From: an uncultured Pseudomonadales bacterium
Lineage (GTDB): Bacteria; Pseudomonadota; Gammaproteobacteria; Pseudomonadales; Porticoccaceae
Assembly (NCBI GenBank): GCA_943788875.1
Contig: CALSSA010000009.1
Location: forward strand, 248,001-312,000
Direction: 5' to 3'
DNA: 64,000 nt
Of this stretch, positions 28,358 through 36,966 are shown piece after piece; positions within the stretch are counted from its first letter, which is position 1; each line of letters opens with the position of its first letter. A program made the position numbers and the translations under genes. The notes below the pieces were generated by a model. That model was not told the DNA's origin. It ran no database searches and worked only from the letters and a program-made list of their open reading frames with translations.

Positions 28358-29530
28358 TTACAGACCAAACTGACGAGCCGCAAGGTCACGCATAATTTCT
28401 TCAGAACCACCGCCAATCGCATTGACCCGTACTTCGCGATAAATTCGCTCAACCCGATTGCCGCGCATGTAGCCAGCACCACCGAGAATCTGCATCGCTT
28501 CCCGGGCGCAGAACTCCATGGTTTGACTGCACTGCACTTTTAGCAAGGCAATATCACCAGCATTCTCAGCACCAGTTTGAAACTGTTTGCCCACCATTTG
28601 TAAATAGGCCTGAGTTGCATTGATACGCATTTTCATATCAGCAACCTTATGGCGAATCACCTGATGATCAGCCAGTCGCTGACCAAAAGTTTTGCGCTCC
28701 CTAGCCCAGGCCACCGAATCTTCCAGACAGATCCGCGCATAGGCCTCCATGGCAGCAGACATCGCCAGACGCTCAGAGTTAAAGTTATTCATAATAACGG
28801 CAAAGCCCTTGTTCTCCTGCCCCAACAGATTGCCCGCGGGCACCCGCACATTATCAAAGTAAATAGTCGCTGTATCCGAACACCACCAGCCCTGTTTTTT
28901 ATCCAGCGCAGTGCGCGACACACCTTCTGCGTCAGCGGGAATCAATAATGTGGAAACACCGCCAGAGCCTTCCCCACCAGTGCGCACTGCAGTGGTAAAC
29001 CAGTTGGCATTCATACCGCCGGTAATATAGGTTTTTGAACCATTGACCACATAGTGGTCGCCATCTAGGCGAGCTGTGGTTTGCAGTTGGGCCACATCGG
29101 AGCCGCCGCCGGGTTCGGTGATGGCCAGTGAGATACGCTTGGTGCCTGCCAGTACAGGAGGGGCTACCCTCTGTTTAATTTCGTCGCTGCCAAAATTAAT
29201 CACTGGTGGCAGACCAATACCATGAACCATCAACGTCGCGGCCACACCACCCACAGCGATGCGCGCCATCTCTTCATTGACAATAATTCTGTGCCAGACA
29301 TCAATACCTTCAGTGGTGCCACCAAATTCTTCCGGGAAACCCAACCCCAGCAGTCCAACCTCCGCCGCCTTGGCCCATAGCTCATCGGGAATAGCGCCCT
29401 TCTCATCCCAGTCTTCAGCGAAAGGAATCACCTCCCGATCAAAGAAGCGCCGCAGCTGGGCACGCCATTCCTCATGCTCAGGGGTTAAGCAGCTATTAGG
29501 TAAGCGCGCACTATCAAAATCAAGAGACAT
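28358..29530 (-). CDS. Acyl-CoA dehydrogenase
   Basis: This 390-residue flavoprotein oxidises an acyl-CoA to the enoyl-CoA. FAD/substrate motifs are present: AITEPGGGSDVAQLQ near residue 136, NGSKTYITGG near 163, ERKTFGQRLADHQVIRHKVADM near 285 and QILGGAGYMRGN near 352. At the usual MCAD catalytic position (C-terminal IGGGSEEIM) the glutamate is replaced by glycine. E253 in FNSERLA occupies the place used by isovaleryl-CoA and long-chain dehydrogenases, so it is probably the base. Branched or longer acyl-CoA substrates are a guess. The AraC-type regulator 117 bp upstream on the same strand may control it. Confidence 0.88.
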   Translation of the reverse strand: MSLDFDSARLPNSCLTPEHEEWRAQLRRFFDREVIPFAEDWDEKGAIPDELWAKAAEVGLLGLGFPEEFGGTTEGIDVWHRIIVNEEMARIAVGGVAATLMVHGIGLPPVINFGSDEIKQRVAPPVLAGTKRISLAITEPGGGSDVAQLQTTARLDGDHYVVNGSKTYITGGMNANWFTTAVRTGGEGSGGVSTLLIPADAEGVSRTALDKKQGWWCSDTATIYFDNVRVPAGNLLGQENKGFAVIMNNFNSERLAMSAAMEAYARICLEDSVAWARERKTFGQRLADHQVIRHKVADMKMRINATQAYLQMVGKQFQTGAENAGDIALLKVQCSQTMEFCAREAMQILGGAGYMRGNRVERIYREVRVNAIGGGSEEIMRDLAARQFGL

Positions 29531-29647
29531 AATAATTCCCGAGTTATTAGCTTATAAAAAGTAGTCTGTGACAATAAGCCTGGTAGCCACAATCAGCAAG
29601 CTAATGAGCGCCAGTTATTTAGGAATAAATGCCAAGAGGAAACAAGC

Positions 29648-30700
29648 CTACTTACGTCGGTAATCCCGCGGCGAGATGCCGTGCCAGCTCTTAAAGGCGC
29701 TTGAGAAGGAGCCCTGATCGCCATAGCCTAGCAGAAAGGCTATTTCGGTAATGCCCAGACGGCTGTCAGACAGGTAGCGCAGTGCGGCTTTAGAGCGTAC
29801 TTCCTGCAAAACATTCAAGAAATTGGTGTTCCGTTCAGATAGACGGCGCTGCAAGGTGCGGCGGGAAATGTTGAGCTTGCTGGCCAGCTTATCGATGGTC
29901 ACCTCACCCTCAGGCAGATATTGCAGTATGGACTGCTTGAGATTGGCCAACAGTTGGTCGGCAGGGTCATCGCCTTCAAAAAAGTCTCTAAAGGGCCGGT
30001 CTTGATCCGGGCCTTCTTGATAATCCTGTTTGATCATTGGAAAGCCTAGGGCCTCGCGGTCAAAAAACAGACTGCTATAGGGTTGATCAAAGCTCAGATT
30101 GGGACCAAAAATTTCCTCCAGACTGCTTATATCTCTAGGCTGGGCATAGGTTAAATGAGTTTTGATCACTTGGACTGGTTTGACGCACAGAGAGTTAAGA
30201 ATACCGACAGATGCCGCCAGCATCTCATCGCTGATAAAGCGCTTGCGACCGGTTTCTGGCAGTAGTGGTTCCCAGCGCAGCTCTACCAGATCACCCTCTT
30301 TATGGGCTGTAATCTGCCCTATATCACCACGCATTTGTTGCTGGCTGGGCATTAAATTGAGGTAGTCTTTAAAAGATCGGCACACTGTCGCCAGATAGAG
30401 CTGTATATTCAGCCCTTTAAGATAGGTTATTCGGCCTACGGTTAGGCCTATATCCGGGTTGTTAGTAGCGTCGGCTACCAGTTGAAATAGCCTGTAATAG
30501 CTGTTTACCGGAAAGCGGCGATCTGGAATCTTTAACTCTGAGGCTTCCAGACCAGAGGCCACAAGCAGTGCATCGGTATCCAGACCCAACTGCTCACTCA
30601 CCTGCAATAGCGTACTGATTGGCGCTGCATAAACAGTCCAGTTAGGATTTATAAGACGCTTATTGTTCAGACTTGGTGGCATGTTAAAACTAGTTTTCAT
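29648..30700 (-). CDS. AraC-family transcriptional regulator with arabinose-binding-like N-domain
   Basis: The 350-residue regulator has an N-terminal ligand domain of the Arabinose_bd type (PF12625-like, about 25-210) and a C-terminal AraC double helix-turn-helix (about 245-350). The recognition segments are VTIDKLASKLNISRRTLQRRL and LGITEIAFLLGYGDQGSFSSAFKSWHGISPRDYRR. Proteins of this layout often control catabolic genes for fatty acids or related substrates; the acyl-CoA dehydrogenase downstream is a plausible target. It is divergent from imuA; an inverted repeat in the shared 169-bp gap could be its own operator. Confidence 0.87.
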   Translation of the reverse strand: MKTSFNMPPSLNNKRLINPNWTVYAAPISTLLQVSEQLGLDTDALLVASGLEASELKIPDRRFPVNSYYRLFQLVADATNNPDIGLTVGRITYLKGLNIQLYLATVCRSFKDYLNLMPSQQQMRGDIGQITAHKEGDLVELRWEPLLPETGRKRFISDEMLAASVGILNSLCVKPVQVIKTHLTYAQPRDISSLEEIFGPNLSFDQPYSSLFFDREALGFPMIKQDYQEGPDQDRPFRDFFEGDDPADQLLANLKQSILQYLPEGEVTIDKLASKLNISRRTLQRRLSERNTNFLNVLQEVRSKAALRYLSDSRLGITEIAFLLGYGDQGSFSSAFKSWHGISPRDYRRK

Positions 30701-30748
30701 CCATTGTTAGTTGACACTGTACCACCAGCCAAGAAAGTCATTCAATGA

Positions 30749-30767
30749 TTGCCTGCAATACAGGCAA
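30749..30767. promoter_or_regulatory. Inverted repeat upstream of the AraC-family gene
   Basis: TTGCCTG and CAGGCAA form a perfect 7-bp inverted repeat with a CAATA spacer, 49 bp upstream of the regulator's start. A second palindrome, AACGATCGTT (30766-30775), touches it. Autoregulatory binding is a guess; no experiment or homologous site is known to me. Confidence 0.35.
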
Positions 30768-30814
30768 CGATCGTTTGATCAGTTGCATATTTATAGATGA
30801 CATTCAGTATTATA

Positions 30815-30830
30815 CTGTATATATTAACAG
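30815..30830. promoter_or_regulatory. LexA (SOS) box of imuA
   Basis: CTGTATATATTAACAG fits the gammaproteobacterial LexA consensus CTGT-N8-ACAG exactly and ends 39 bp before the imuA start codon, next to a TATAAAAT stretch that can serve as the -10 element. LexA binding here would make imuA-imuB DNA-damage inducible. Confidence 0.92.
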
Positions 30831-30869
30831 TATAAAATAATGATGTTTTTACCCGGCTAACCTATTTAT

Positions 30870-31589
30870 ATGGCTAATACAGAGACAATATCCAACCTCC
30901 TGACACGCCAGGACACTTGGCGCGGCCGCAGTCAGCGCCGCTCTCGCCCAGTGGTGTCCACAGGTTATAGCAGCCTAAACCTACTATTACAGGGTGGCTG
31001 GCCAACCGCTACAGTCACCGAACTATTGCCCCGACAATTTGGTATAGGTGAGCTGAGCCTGCTATTGCCATTATTAAAAGATCACAGTAATAACGGCCGT
31101 CTATGCCTGTGGCTCGACCCTCCCTACCAGCCCTATGCCCCTACATTATCGGCGGCCGGCATAGCACTCGAGCAACTATTGATTGTGCGCAGCAAAAGCC
31201 CCAGAGAATGGCTGTGGGCGGCAGAGCAGTCTATTCGCAGTGGCGCTTTATTACTAGCTTGGGCGCGGCAGCAGGCACCGCGCTATACAGATCTGCGCAA
31301 GTTGCAACTGGCTGCCGCAGACAGTAGCAATGCCGCTTTTTTATTTAGCACAATCAGTGCACTGTCGGCACCTTCACCAGTGGCACTGCGGCTAGAACTC
31401 GAGAGCCTGCAGGTCAATAAGCTATTGCTGACAGTGCGTAAAATGCGCGGTGTAGCCCCAGGAGCACAGCTGCAACTGCCATTGATTGAGCCAGCTGCAG
31501 AGGTAGGTGCAGAGAGAACCCATCTGGCACAGCTACCCACAGACCGGCATCATAGTTATGACTATGATGCCGGTCGGCAGCTAAGTTAA
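30870..31589 (+). CDS. imuA: ImuA, RecA/SulA-like translesion-synthesis protein
   Basis: ImuA is the SulA-related, RecA-like first gene of the SOS mutagenesis cassette imuA-imuB-dnaE2. The 239-residue product shows the family pattern: VVSTGYSSLNLLLQGGWP near 27 (where RecA has its hinge before the P-loop), a TELLP motif, LCLWLDPPYQPYAPTLSAAG near 75 and SPREWLWAAEQ near 110. It has no complete Walker A. It precedes imuB by 16 bp in the same direction and lies just behind a LexA box. Confidence 0.88.
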   Translation: MANTETISNLLTRQDTWRGRSQRRSRPVVSTGYSSLNLLLQGGWPTATVTELLPRQFGIGELSLLLPLLKDHSNNGRLCLWLDPPYQPYAPTLSAAGIALEQLLIVRSKSPREWLWAAEQSIRSGALLLAWARQQAPRYTDLRKLQLAAADSSNAAFLFSTISALSAPSPVALRLELESLQVNKLLLTVRKMRGVAPGAQLQLPLIEPAAEVGAERTHLAQLPTDRHHSYDYDAGRQLS

Positions 31590-31605
31590 AGAGCTAAAGA
31601 ATTAG

Positions 31606-33084
31606 ATGACAACGAGTAACCACCAGACAAAAGATATCTGGTTGTACCTACATTTCCCCCTGCTACCCCTAGAGGCATTGTTGCCGCAACTAGCCCCAGA
31701 GCAGAAGCAAAAACCTATTGCTGTTATTGACCTGCAAAAAAATACCCAGCGAGTTCTGTGCTGCAACAGCCAAGCCAGTGCCTGGGGCATAGAACCTAGC
31801 CTGTCAGTCTCTACAGCTCTAGCTCTCTGCCCTGAACTTGTAGCGCTACCCAGACAGATTGAAGCAGAGCAAGATTGTCTGCAGCAGCTGGCTCTACTCG
31901 CCTATAGATTTACTCCAGTGGTTATCCTGCATGATGCCTGCGGGCTATGGCTAGAGATAGCCGCTTGCCACCAATTATTTAAAGGCTATGACAGCCTGCT
32001 AGAAAAGCTGGAAAGCCAGCTTCAGCAGCAGATTACCGCAGTCAATGGCATAGGACCAAACCCGCTTGCCGCGCAACTGCTGTGCCAGAGTGACTTTCAA
32101 GTAGCCCTTCCCAGCGACAGCGAAATACAGCATCGCCTGGCAACTACTGAACTGAGTCAGTTAACAACCAGCCGTAAACAGCAGCAGAGTTTTAAACAGC
32201 TGGGCCTGAGAACAATCGGCGATTTACTGGCCCTACCCCGCACTGAATTAAGCCGTCGTTTTGATGCACAGCTTATGGCCAGCATAGCCCAGCTCAACAG
32301 TGAAAAACCTTTTAATGCCCCGCTTTTTCAACCCGCCAACAGTTTCCGTGATCTGATACAGAACCCCCAGGGCATCTTTAATAAAGAAAGCCTGCTGTTT
32401 CCCATGAAGACATTGCTGCAGCGGCTGTGTAATTATCTGATGGCAAAGCAGTGCCATTGCCGAGAGATTGAATGGCACTTTGAGCCTTTAATAGGAGAGT
32501 CCAGACAGATGCACATACAGCTCTCCGGCAGCCAAAACAGCTGGTCCAACCTGTTGTTACTCAGCCGCCTGCAGCTCGACCAGTTAGAGCTGCCGGGCAG
32601 TATTGAACAGATAATTCTGCTCACCGATCAGTTTGTCGACATGCCCATGGGCATGTGTAATCTGGACTTATTTGGCGACAATAATTCAGCGCAGCAGTCC
32701 TGTGAGTTGATTGATAGCCTGAATGCACGACTGGGCATAGACGCCCTGTCCCAACCTATACTCAATCAAGACTATCTGCCAGAACAGGCCAGCACCTTAG
32801 CCACACCGGGCAAGCACAGCAGCACAGGCATTAATGGAAAATCAAAAGCACCCCAGCCCCTGTGGTTATTAACTAACCCAGCGCCAGTGCACCTGCGCAA
32901 CAAAAAACTGTATTGGCATCAGCCCCTGAGCATTATCAGCGGGCCCGAGCGGTTATGTGGTAACTGGTGGCAGAGCGAACAGCAGCGCGATTACTATCTG
33001 GCTTGCGATAGTAACGGCGCGCGTTATTGGTTATTTAGAGAAACCAGCAGTCAGCGCTGGTTTGTGCATGGGCTGTTTTCTTAG
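31606..33084 (+). CDS. imuB: ImuB, catalytically inactive Y-family polymerase
   Basis: ImuB is a Y-family polymerase relative that serves as a hub linking DnaE2 to the sliding clamp. The 492-residue product keeps the fold but lacks the catalytic carboxylates: the usual DxDxFF motif reads LYLHFPLLPLE (residues 13-23) and the SxDE motif reads CGLWLEI. A candidate clamp-binding peptide NLDLF lies at 352-356. The helix-hairpin-helix part is seen in LGLRTIGDLLALPRTELSRRF. It converges tightly (9 bp) with the acyl-CoA ligase gene, so the usual direct neighbour dnaE2 is missing here and lies 5.7 kb on. Confidence 0.92.
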   Translation: MTTSNHQTKDIWLYLHFPLLPLEALLPQLAPEQKQKPIAVIDLQKNTQRVLCCNSQASAWGIEPSLSVSTALALCPELVALPRQIEAEQDCLQQLALLAYRFTPVVILHDACGLWLEIAACHQLFKGYDSLLEKLESQLQQQITAVNGIGPNPLAAQLLCQSDFQVALPSDSEIQHRLATTELSQLTTSRKQQQSFKQLGLRTIGDLLALPRTELSRRFDAQLMASIAQLNSEKPFNAPLFQPANSFRDLIQNPQGIFNKESLLFPMKTLLQRLCNYLMAKQCHCREIEWHFEPLIGESRQMHIQLSGSQNSWSNLLLLSRLQLDQLELPGSIEQIILLTDQFVDMPMGMCNLDLFGDNNSAQQSCELIDSLNARLGIDALSQPILNQDYLPEQASTLATPGKHSSTGINGKSKAPQPLWLLTNPAPVHLRNKKLYWHQPLSIISGPERLCGNWWQSEQQRDYYLACDSNGARYWLFRETSSQRWFVHGLFS

Positions 33085-33093
33085 CAACAGAAT

Positions 33094-34626
33094 TTAGACG
33101 TCAAACTGTTCTTTTAACTTAAACTTCTGCACCTTGCCCGCTGGGTTTCTTGGCAGTATGTCAACAAAGCGCAACTGGCTGGGCAGCTTATAGCGAGCCA
33201 GAGACTCACCGGCAAAATCACGCAGTCCTTCCAGTGTTAACTCCGCACCCTCTTCCAATACAGCAATCGCGGTTACTGCCTCACCCCATTTTTTGTCGGG
33301 CAGGCCAATGACAGCCACTTCAAGAATAGATGGGTGGCCGTAGAGAATACTCTCCACTTCAGCCGGGTAAACATTCTCAGCGCCGGTGATCACCATATCT
33401 TTTACCCGATCGCAGAGAAACAAAAAGTCCTCATCGTCCAGATAACCAATATCACCACTGTGGAACCAACCCTGAGTATCGATAGCCTCGGCGGTGGCCT
33501 CTTCACGATTCCAATAACCCTTCATCACATTGGGGCCTTTAATACAGACCTCTCCGTGCACACCGGCCGCTACCGGATTATTATTTTCATCAACAATACG
33601 CACCTCGGTAAACATCGGTGCCTTGCCCGCCGAGCCTACTTTAGCCATCGCTTGATCACTGGCCAATAGGCTAGCAAAAGGAGCCGTCTCCGTTAATCCA
33701 TAACCCTGACAGAAAGTAATACCTCGCTCACCATAGGTTTTAATTAGCGGCACAGGCACAGGCGCACCACCGCAGGTCAAGGTAGCAATGCTGGATAAAT
33801 CTGTGCTGGCAAAACTCTCATCCTGCACCATCATCAGGAACATCGTCGGCGCACCAAACATAGTGGTGACCCTATGCTTCTCAATTAAAGACAGCACCTG
33901 CCCCGCATCAAAGCTGCGCAGCAACACCACCTCAACCCCCTTCGACAGAGACATTAGCGTGGTCACATTGAGACCGCCAATATGGAACAACGGCGCACAG
34001 GTCAACGTGGTGCCTGAAACACCGTCCTCACCAAAGCACACATTGATACTGTTCCAGAATATATTGCCATGGGTCAGCATCGCACCTTTGGGTAGGCCGG
34101 TGGTACCAGAGGTATACATAATAAAGGCAACATCATCAGCATCGACTTTTTCGCTGGCTTCAATCGGTGCAGCAGCGGCCATCAGTGACTCAAGAGATTC
34201 CCAATTATCCGCATCGGCTTCGGCAGTGATATAGCGCGTGCATTCAAGATTATCCCGCTCTTTATCGATTAAAGGACGCAGCATATCGTCTGCCACCATC
34301 GCGCTAATCCCTGCATCATTGGCAATAAAGCGCACCTCAGGGCCAGTTAAGCGGAAGTTTAACGGCACAAATACCGCGCCCAGACAGCCACAGGCGTAGA
34401 GCATTTCTAAAAACACAGGATGATTAAGACCGATATAGCCCACCCGATCACCGGCCGAGATACCGCCAGCACGCAGCACAGTAGCCATGCGGCGCACCCG
34501 ATCACCGAGCTCAGCAAAAGTCTGGGTACTGCCCTCAAAGGTTATTGCAGATTGATTGGGTGAAATAGCGGCGCGACGCAAAATAGTTTGGCCAAGGCCA
34601 ATATCTGCGGTCTGTGAATTCGACAT
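33094..34626 (-). CDS. Acyl-CoA synthetase (AMP-forming), medium/long-chain fatty-acid ligase type
   Basis: This 510-residue ANL-superfamily enzyme activates a carboxylic acid with ATP and CoA. The AMP-binding P-loop is MYTSGTTGLPKGAM near residue 168, the A5 motif GYGLTETAP near 300, the A7 motif GWFHSGDIGYLDDEDF near 385 and the A8 region DRVKDMVITGAENVYPAEVE near 405. The catalytic lysine is in PRNPAGKVQKFKL at the C-terminus. The substrate cannot be read from sequence. It stands alone on the minus strand between imuB and the glucosylglycerate genes. Confidence 0.88.
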   Translation of the reverse strand: MSNSQTADIGLGQTILRRAAISPNQSAITFEGSTQTFAELGDRVRRMATVLRAGGISAGDRVGYIGLNHPVFLEMLYACGCLGAVFVPLNFRLTGPEVRFIANDAGISAMVADDMLRPLIDKERDNLECTRYITAEADADNWESLESLMAAAAPIEASEKVDADDVAFIMYTSGTTGLPKGAMLTHGNIFWNSINVCFGEDGVSGTTLTCAPLFHIGGLNVTTLMSLSKGVEVVLLRSFDAGQVLSLIEKHRVTTMFGAPTMFLMMVQDESFASTDLSSIATLTCGGAPVPVPLIKTYGERGITFCQGYGLTETAPFASLLASDQAMAKVGSAGKAPMFTEVRIVDENNNPVAAGVHGEVCIKGPNVMKGYWNREEATAEAIDTQGWFHSGDIGYLDDEDFLFLCDRVKDMVITGAENVYPAEVESILYGHPSILEVAVIGLPDKKWGEAVTAIAVLEEGAELTLEGLRDFAGESLARYKLPSQLRFVDILPRNPAGKVQKFKLKEQFDV

Positions 34627-34857
34627 ATGAAATCCCCTAAGAATTATTATTGCTAATGATTGCCCCAGTTGTCTGTGGCAATGGGCTACTCGCTGTATCG
34701 CGGCTAACCTCTAATTTTAATTTAGCCTAATCATAACCAGCTTGGCACGCTTTCTGCAACGTACCCAACAAGCAAGATCACCAAAACGTTGAACTACAGG
34801 CACGCAAACTACCAAGGTAGATAATGAGCATCAATACCCCCATTAGGGTTCCCATTA

Positions 34858-34875
34858 TGGTGCGCTACCGCACCA
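34858..34875. promoter_or_regulatory. Inverted repeat in the 5' region of the glucosylglycerate unit
   Basis: TGGTGCG-CTAC-CGCACCA is an 18-bp perfect inverted repeat located 19 bp before the start of the phosphatase gene. It is followed by six A residues on the plus strand, so it is not a terminator for that strand. It could be a protein-binding operator or a leader hairpin near the ribosome binding site. The order of half-sites is opposite to the NtrC consensus. Confidence 0.5.
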
Positions 34876-34894
34876 AAAAAGGGCGCCATACGTC

Positions 34895-35716
34895 ATGAAA
34901 CTTATCTTTACCGATCTCGACGGCAGCTTGCTCGATCACCATACCTATAGTTTTGCCCCAGCTGCCAATTATCTTGAGCGACTGGAAACGCAGGGTATTC
35001 CGGTTATTCCAATCACCAGTAAAACCCGTGCCGAGGTGCTTTCCTTTAGAGAAACTATTAATAACCAGCATCCATTTATTATCGAAAATGGCGCCGCTAT
35101 CTGCATACCCAAAGGCTATTTTGATCAGTGTCCTGAGCAAGCAGCTAAGTTTGAGGACTACTGGATAATCAGCAATACAGAACCGCGCAGCCGGTGGATT
35201 GGCATACTCAATCAGATCGGTAAACCCTTTGCCCACGAGTATCAGACCTTTAGCTCAATCTGCGCCGACCAAGGCATCGAAGGCTTGGCCCTGCTCACCG
35301 GGTTGACCCTAGAGCAATCCAGCCTCGCCCAGCAGCGGGAATACAGCGAATCCATTAACTGGCTTGGTAGCGAAAGCCGCAAGGCAGATTTTATTCAGCA
35401 GCTAACCGATGCCGGCGCTCACCTGCTGCAGGGGGGACGTTTTTTAAGCATGGGTGGCAACACCGATAAAGGTCGCGCCCTATTGCAGCTGCAGGCCCTG
35501 TATCAAACTCAATATGGCCATTGTCAGTCAGTTGCGATTGGCGATAGTTACAACGATATCAGCATGCTAGAGGCCGCGGATTCCGCGCTGGTAATACGCT
35601 CCACTAACCATGATATGCCAGTCCTAAAGCGTAGCAAAAACCTATACCAAAGCACTGCCACCGGGCCCAATGGTTGGGTTGAGGGCATCCTGGCCTGGTT
35701 AAAAAATCACTTTTAA
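34895..35716 (+). CDS. gpgP: Glucosyl/mannosyl-3-phosphoglycerate phosphatase (HAD-IIB)
   Basis: This 273-residue HAD-superfamily phosphatase of the MPGP/YedP type should remove phosphate from glycosyl-3-phosphoglycerate to give the compatible solute. Motif I is FTDLDGSLLD with D7 and D9, motif II IPITSKTR near 37 and motif IV VAIGDSYNDISMLEAAD near 212. The phrase PFIIENGAAICIPKGYF near 55 is typical of the family. The glucosyl specificity is taken from its neighbour, a GpgS-type synthase, 27 bp downstream. No signal peptide is present, so it is cytoplasmic. Confidence 0.85.
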   Translation: MKLIFTDLDGSLLDHHTYSFAPAANYLERLETQGIPVIPITSKTRAEVLSFRETINNQHPFIIENGAAICIPKGYFDQCPEQAAKFEDYWIISNTEPRSRWIGILNQIGKPFAHEYQTFSSICADQGIEGLALLTGLTLEQSSLAQQREYSESINWLGSESRKADFIQQLTDAGAHLLQGGRFLSMGGNTDKGRALLQLQALYQTQYGHCQSVAIGDSYNDISMLEAADSALVIRSTNHDMPVLKRSKNLYQSTATGPNGWVEGILAWLKNHF

Positions 35717-35743
35717 ATATAACCATCACTAACTGAGAAACCT

Positions 35744-36964
35744 ATGGGCGACTTTCACCAAAATGGCAATATCACCACATTACACAACCTATCCCGTCGG
35801 CCTCTGGCCGATATGGAACAGGAGCTAGTTAACTTTTCTCAAACCAGACCACTGGGCCTAATCCTGCCCTCGTTATTTTCTGAGCTGGAGGGCGAAGCTA
35901 TGCCCAAGATTATCAATGAGCTAAAGCAGGTGCCCTATCTCAATCAAGTAGTGATTGGCCTGGACCGCGCCACCGAGGATCAATATCGCGAAGCACTGTC
36001 ATTTTTTGCCGAACTGCCTCAAGACCACAGAGTGCTGTGGAATGAAGGCCCAAGACTAAAAGCCCTGGATGCAAAACTGCAAAAATTAGATCTGGCCCCC
36101 AAAGAATTAGGCAAGGGCCGCAATGTTTGGTACTGCATGGGTTACATCTTAGCCACCAATAAAGCCGAATCTGTGGCACTGCATGACTGTGATATCACTA
36201 CCTATAATCGTGAACTTTTAGCGCGCCTGATCTACCCTGTTGCCAACCCCAGATTTAACTACGAGTTTTGCAAAGGCTATTACGCCAGAGTTGCCAATGG
36301 CAAAATTAATGGCCGGGTTTCAAGGTTGCTAGTGTCTCCTCTTTTACGGGCACTCAAAAAAACTGTTGGCCATACCGACTACCTAAACTATATGGACAGT
36401 TACCGCTATCCACTGGCCGGAGAATTTTCATTCCGTCGCGATGTACTCAATGATATACGTATCCCCAGCGACTGGGGTTTAGAGATTGGTGTGCTCTCAG
36501 AGATGTATCGCAACTATGCCAGCAACCGTCTATGCCAGGTAGATATTGCCGATAACTACGATCATAAGCACCAGAACCTATCCCTCGATAATGACAGCGA
36601 TGGCCTGTCAAAAATGTCTATCGATATCGCCAAAGCACTATTTAGAAAGCTGGCGACACAGGGAGAAGTATTTAGCACAGAGGCCTTTCGCTCATTAAAG
36701 GCAACCTACTATCGACTAGCACTGGACACCGTAGAGAACTGCCATAACGACGCCATTATGAATGGTCTGACACTGGATATTCATGAAGAGGAAAAAGCCG
36801 TAGAAATGTTTGCCGAGAATATTATTAAAGCCGGGGAAGTGTTTTTTAATGTGCCTATGGAGCGGCCCTTTATCCCTAGCTGGAACCGAGTTGTCAGTGC
36901 CATACCAGATATTTTTGAACAGCTAGTTGAAGCGGTAGAAGCTGATAATGCAGAGTTTTCTTAA
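35744..36964 (+). CDS. gpgS: Glucosyl-3-phosphoglycerate synthase (GT81)
   Basis: GpgS transfers glucose from a nucleotide sugar to 3-phosphoglycerate, the first step to glucosylglycerate, an osmolyte used in salt stress and nitrogen limitation. The 406-residue product matches the GT81 family: a GT-A fold with [10 protein letters not shown] near 72, the nucleotide-binding segment [10 protein letters not shown] near 100, the metal motif DCD at 148-150 ([18 protein letters not shown]), and acceptor-side [15 protein letters not shown] near 244. The gene is separated from the phosphorylase gene by two bases, so the three genes form one operon. Confidence 0.92.
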   Translation: MGDFHQNGNITTLHNLSRRPLADMEQELVNFSQTRPLGLILPSLFSELEGEAMPKIINELKQVPYLNQVVIGLDRATEDQYREALSFFAELPQDHRVLWNEGPRLKALDAKLQKLDLAPKELGKGRNVWYCMGYILATNKAESVALHDCDITTYNRELLARLIYPVANPRFNYEFCKGYYARVANGKINGRVSRLLVSPLLRALKKTVGHTDYLNYMDSYRYPLAGEFSFRRDVLNDIRIPSDWGLEIGVLSEMYRNYASNRLCQVDIADNYDHKHQNLSLDNDSDGLSKMSIDIAKALFRKLATQGEVFSTEAFRSLKATYYRLALDTVENCHNDAIMNGLTLDIHEEEKAVEMFAENIIKAGEVFFNVPMERPFIPSWNRVVSAIPDIFEQLVEAVEADNAEFS

Positions 36965-36966
36965 CC

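Noticed and set aside
34858-34875. Inverted repeat upstream of the glucosylglycerate genes considered as an NtrC site
   Set aside because: The half-sites are in the opposite order to the known GCAC...GTGC arrangement, and no sigma54 -24/-12 pair is visible.
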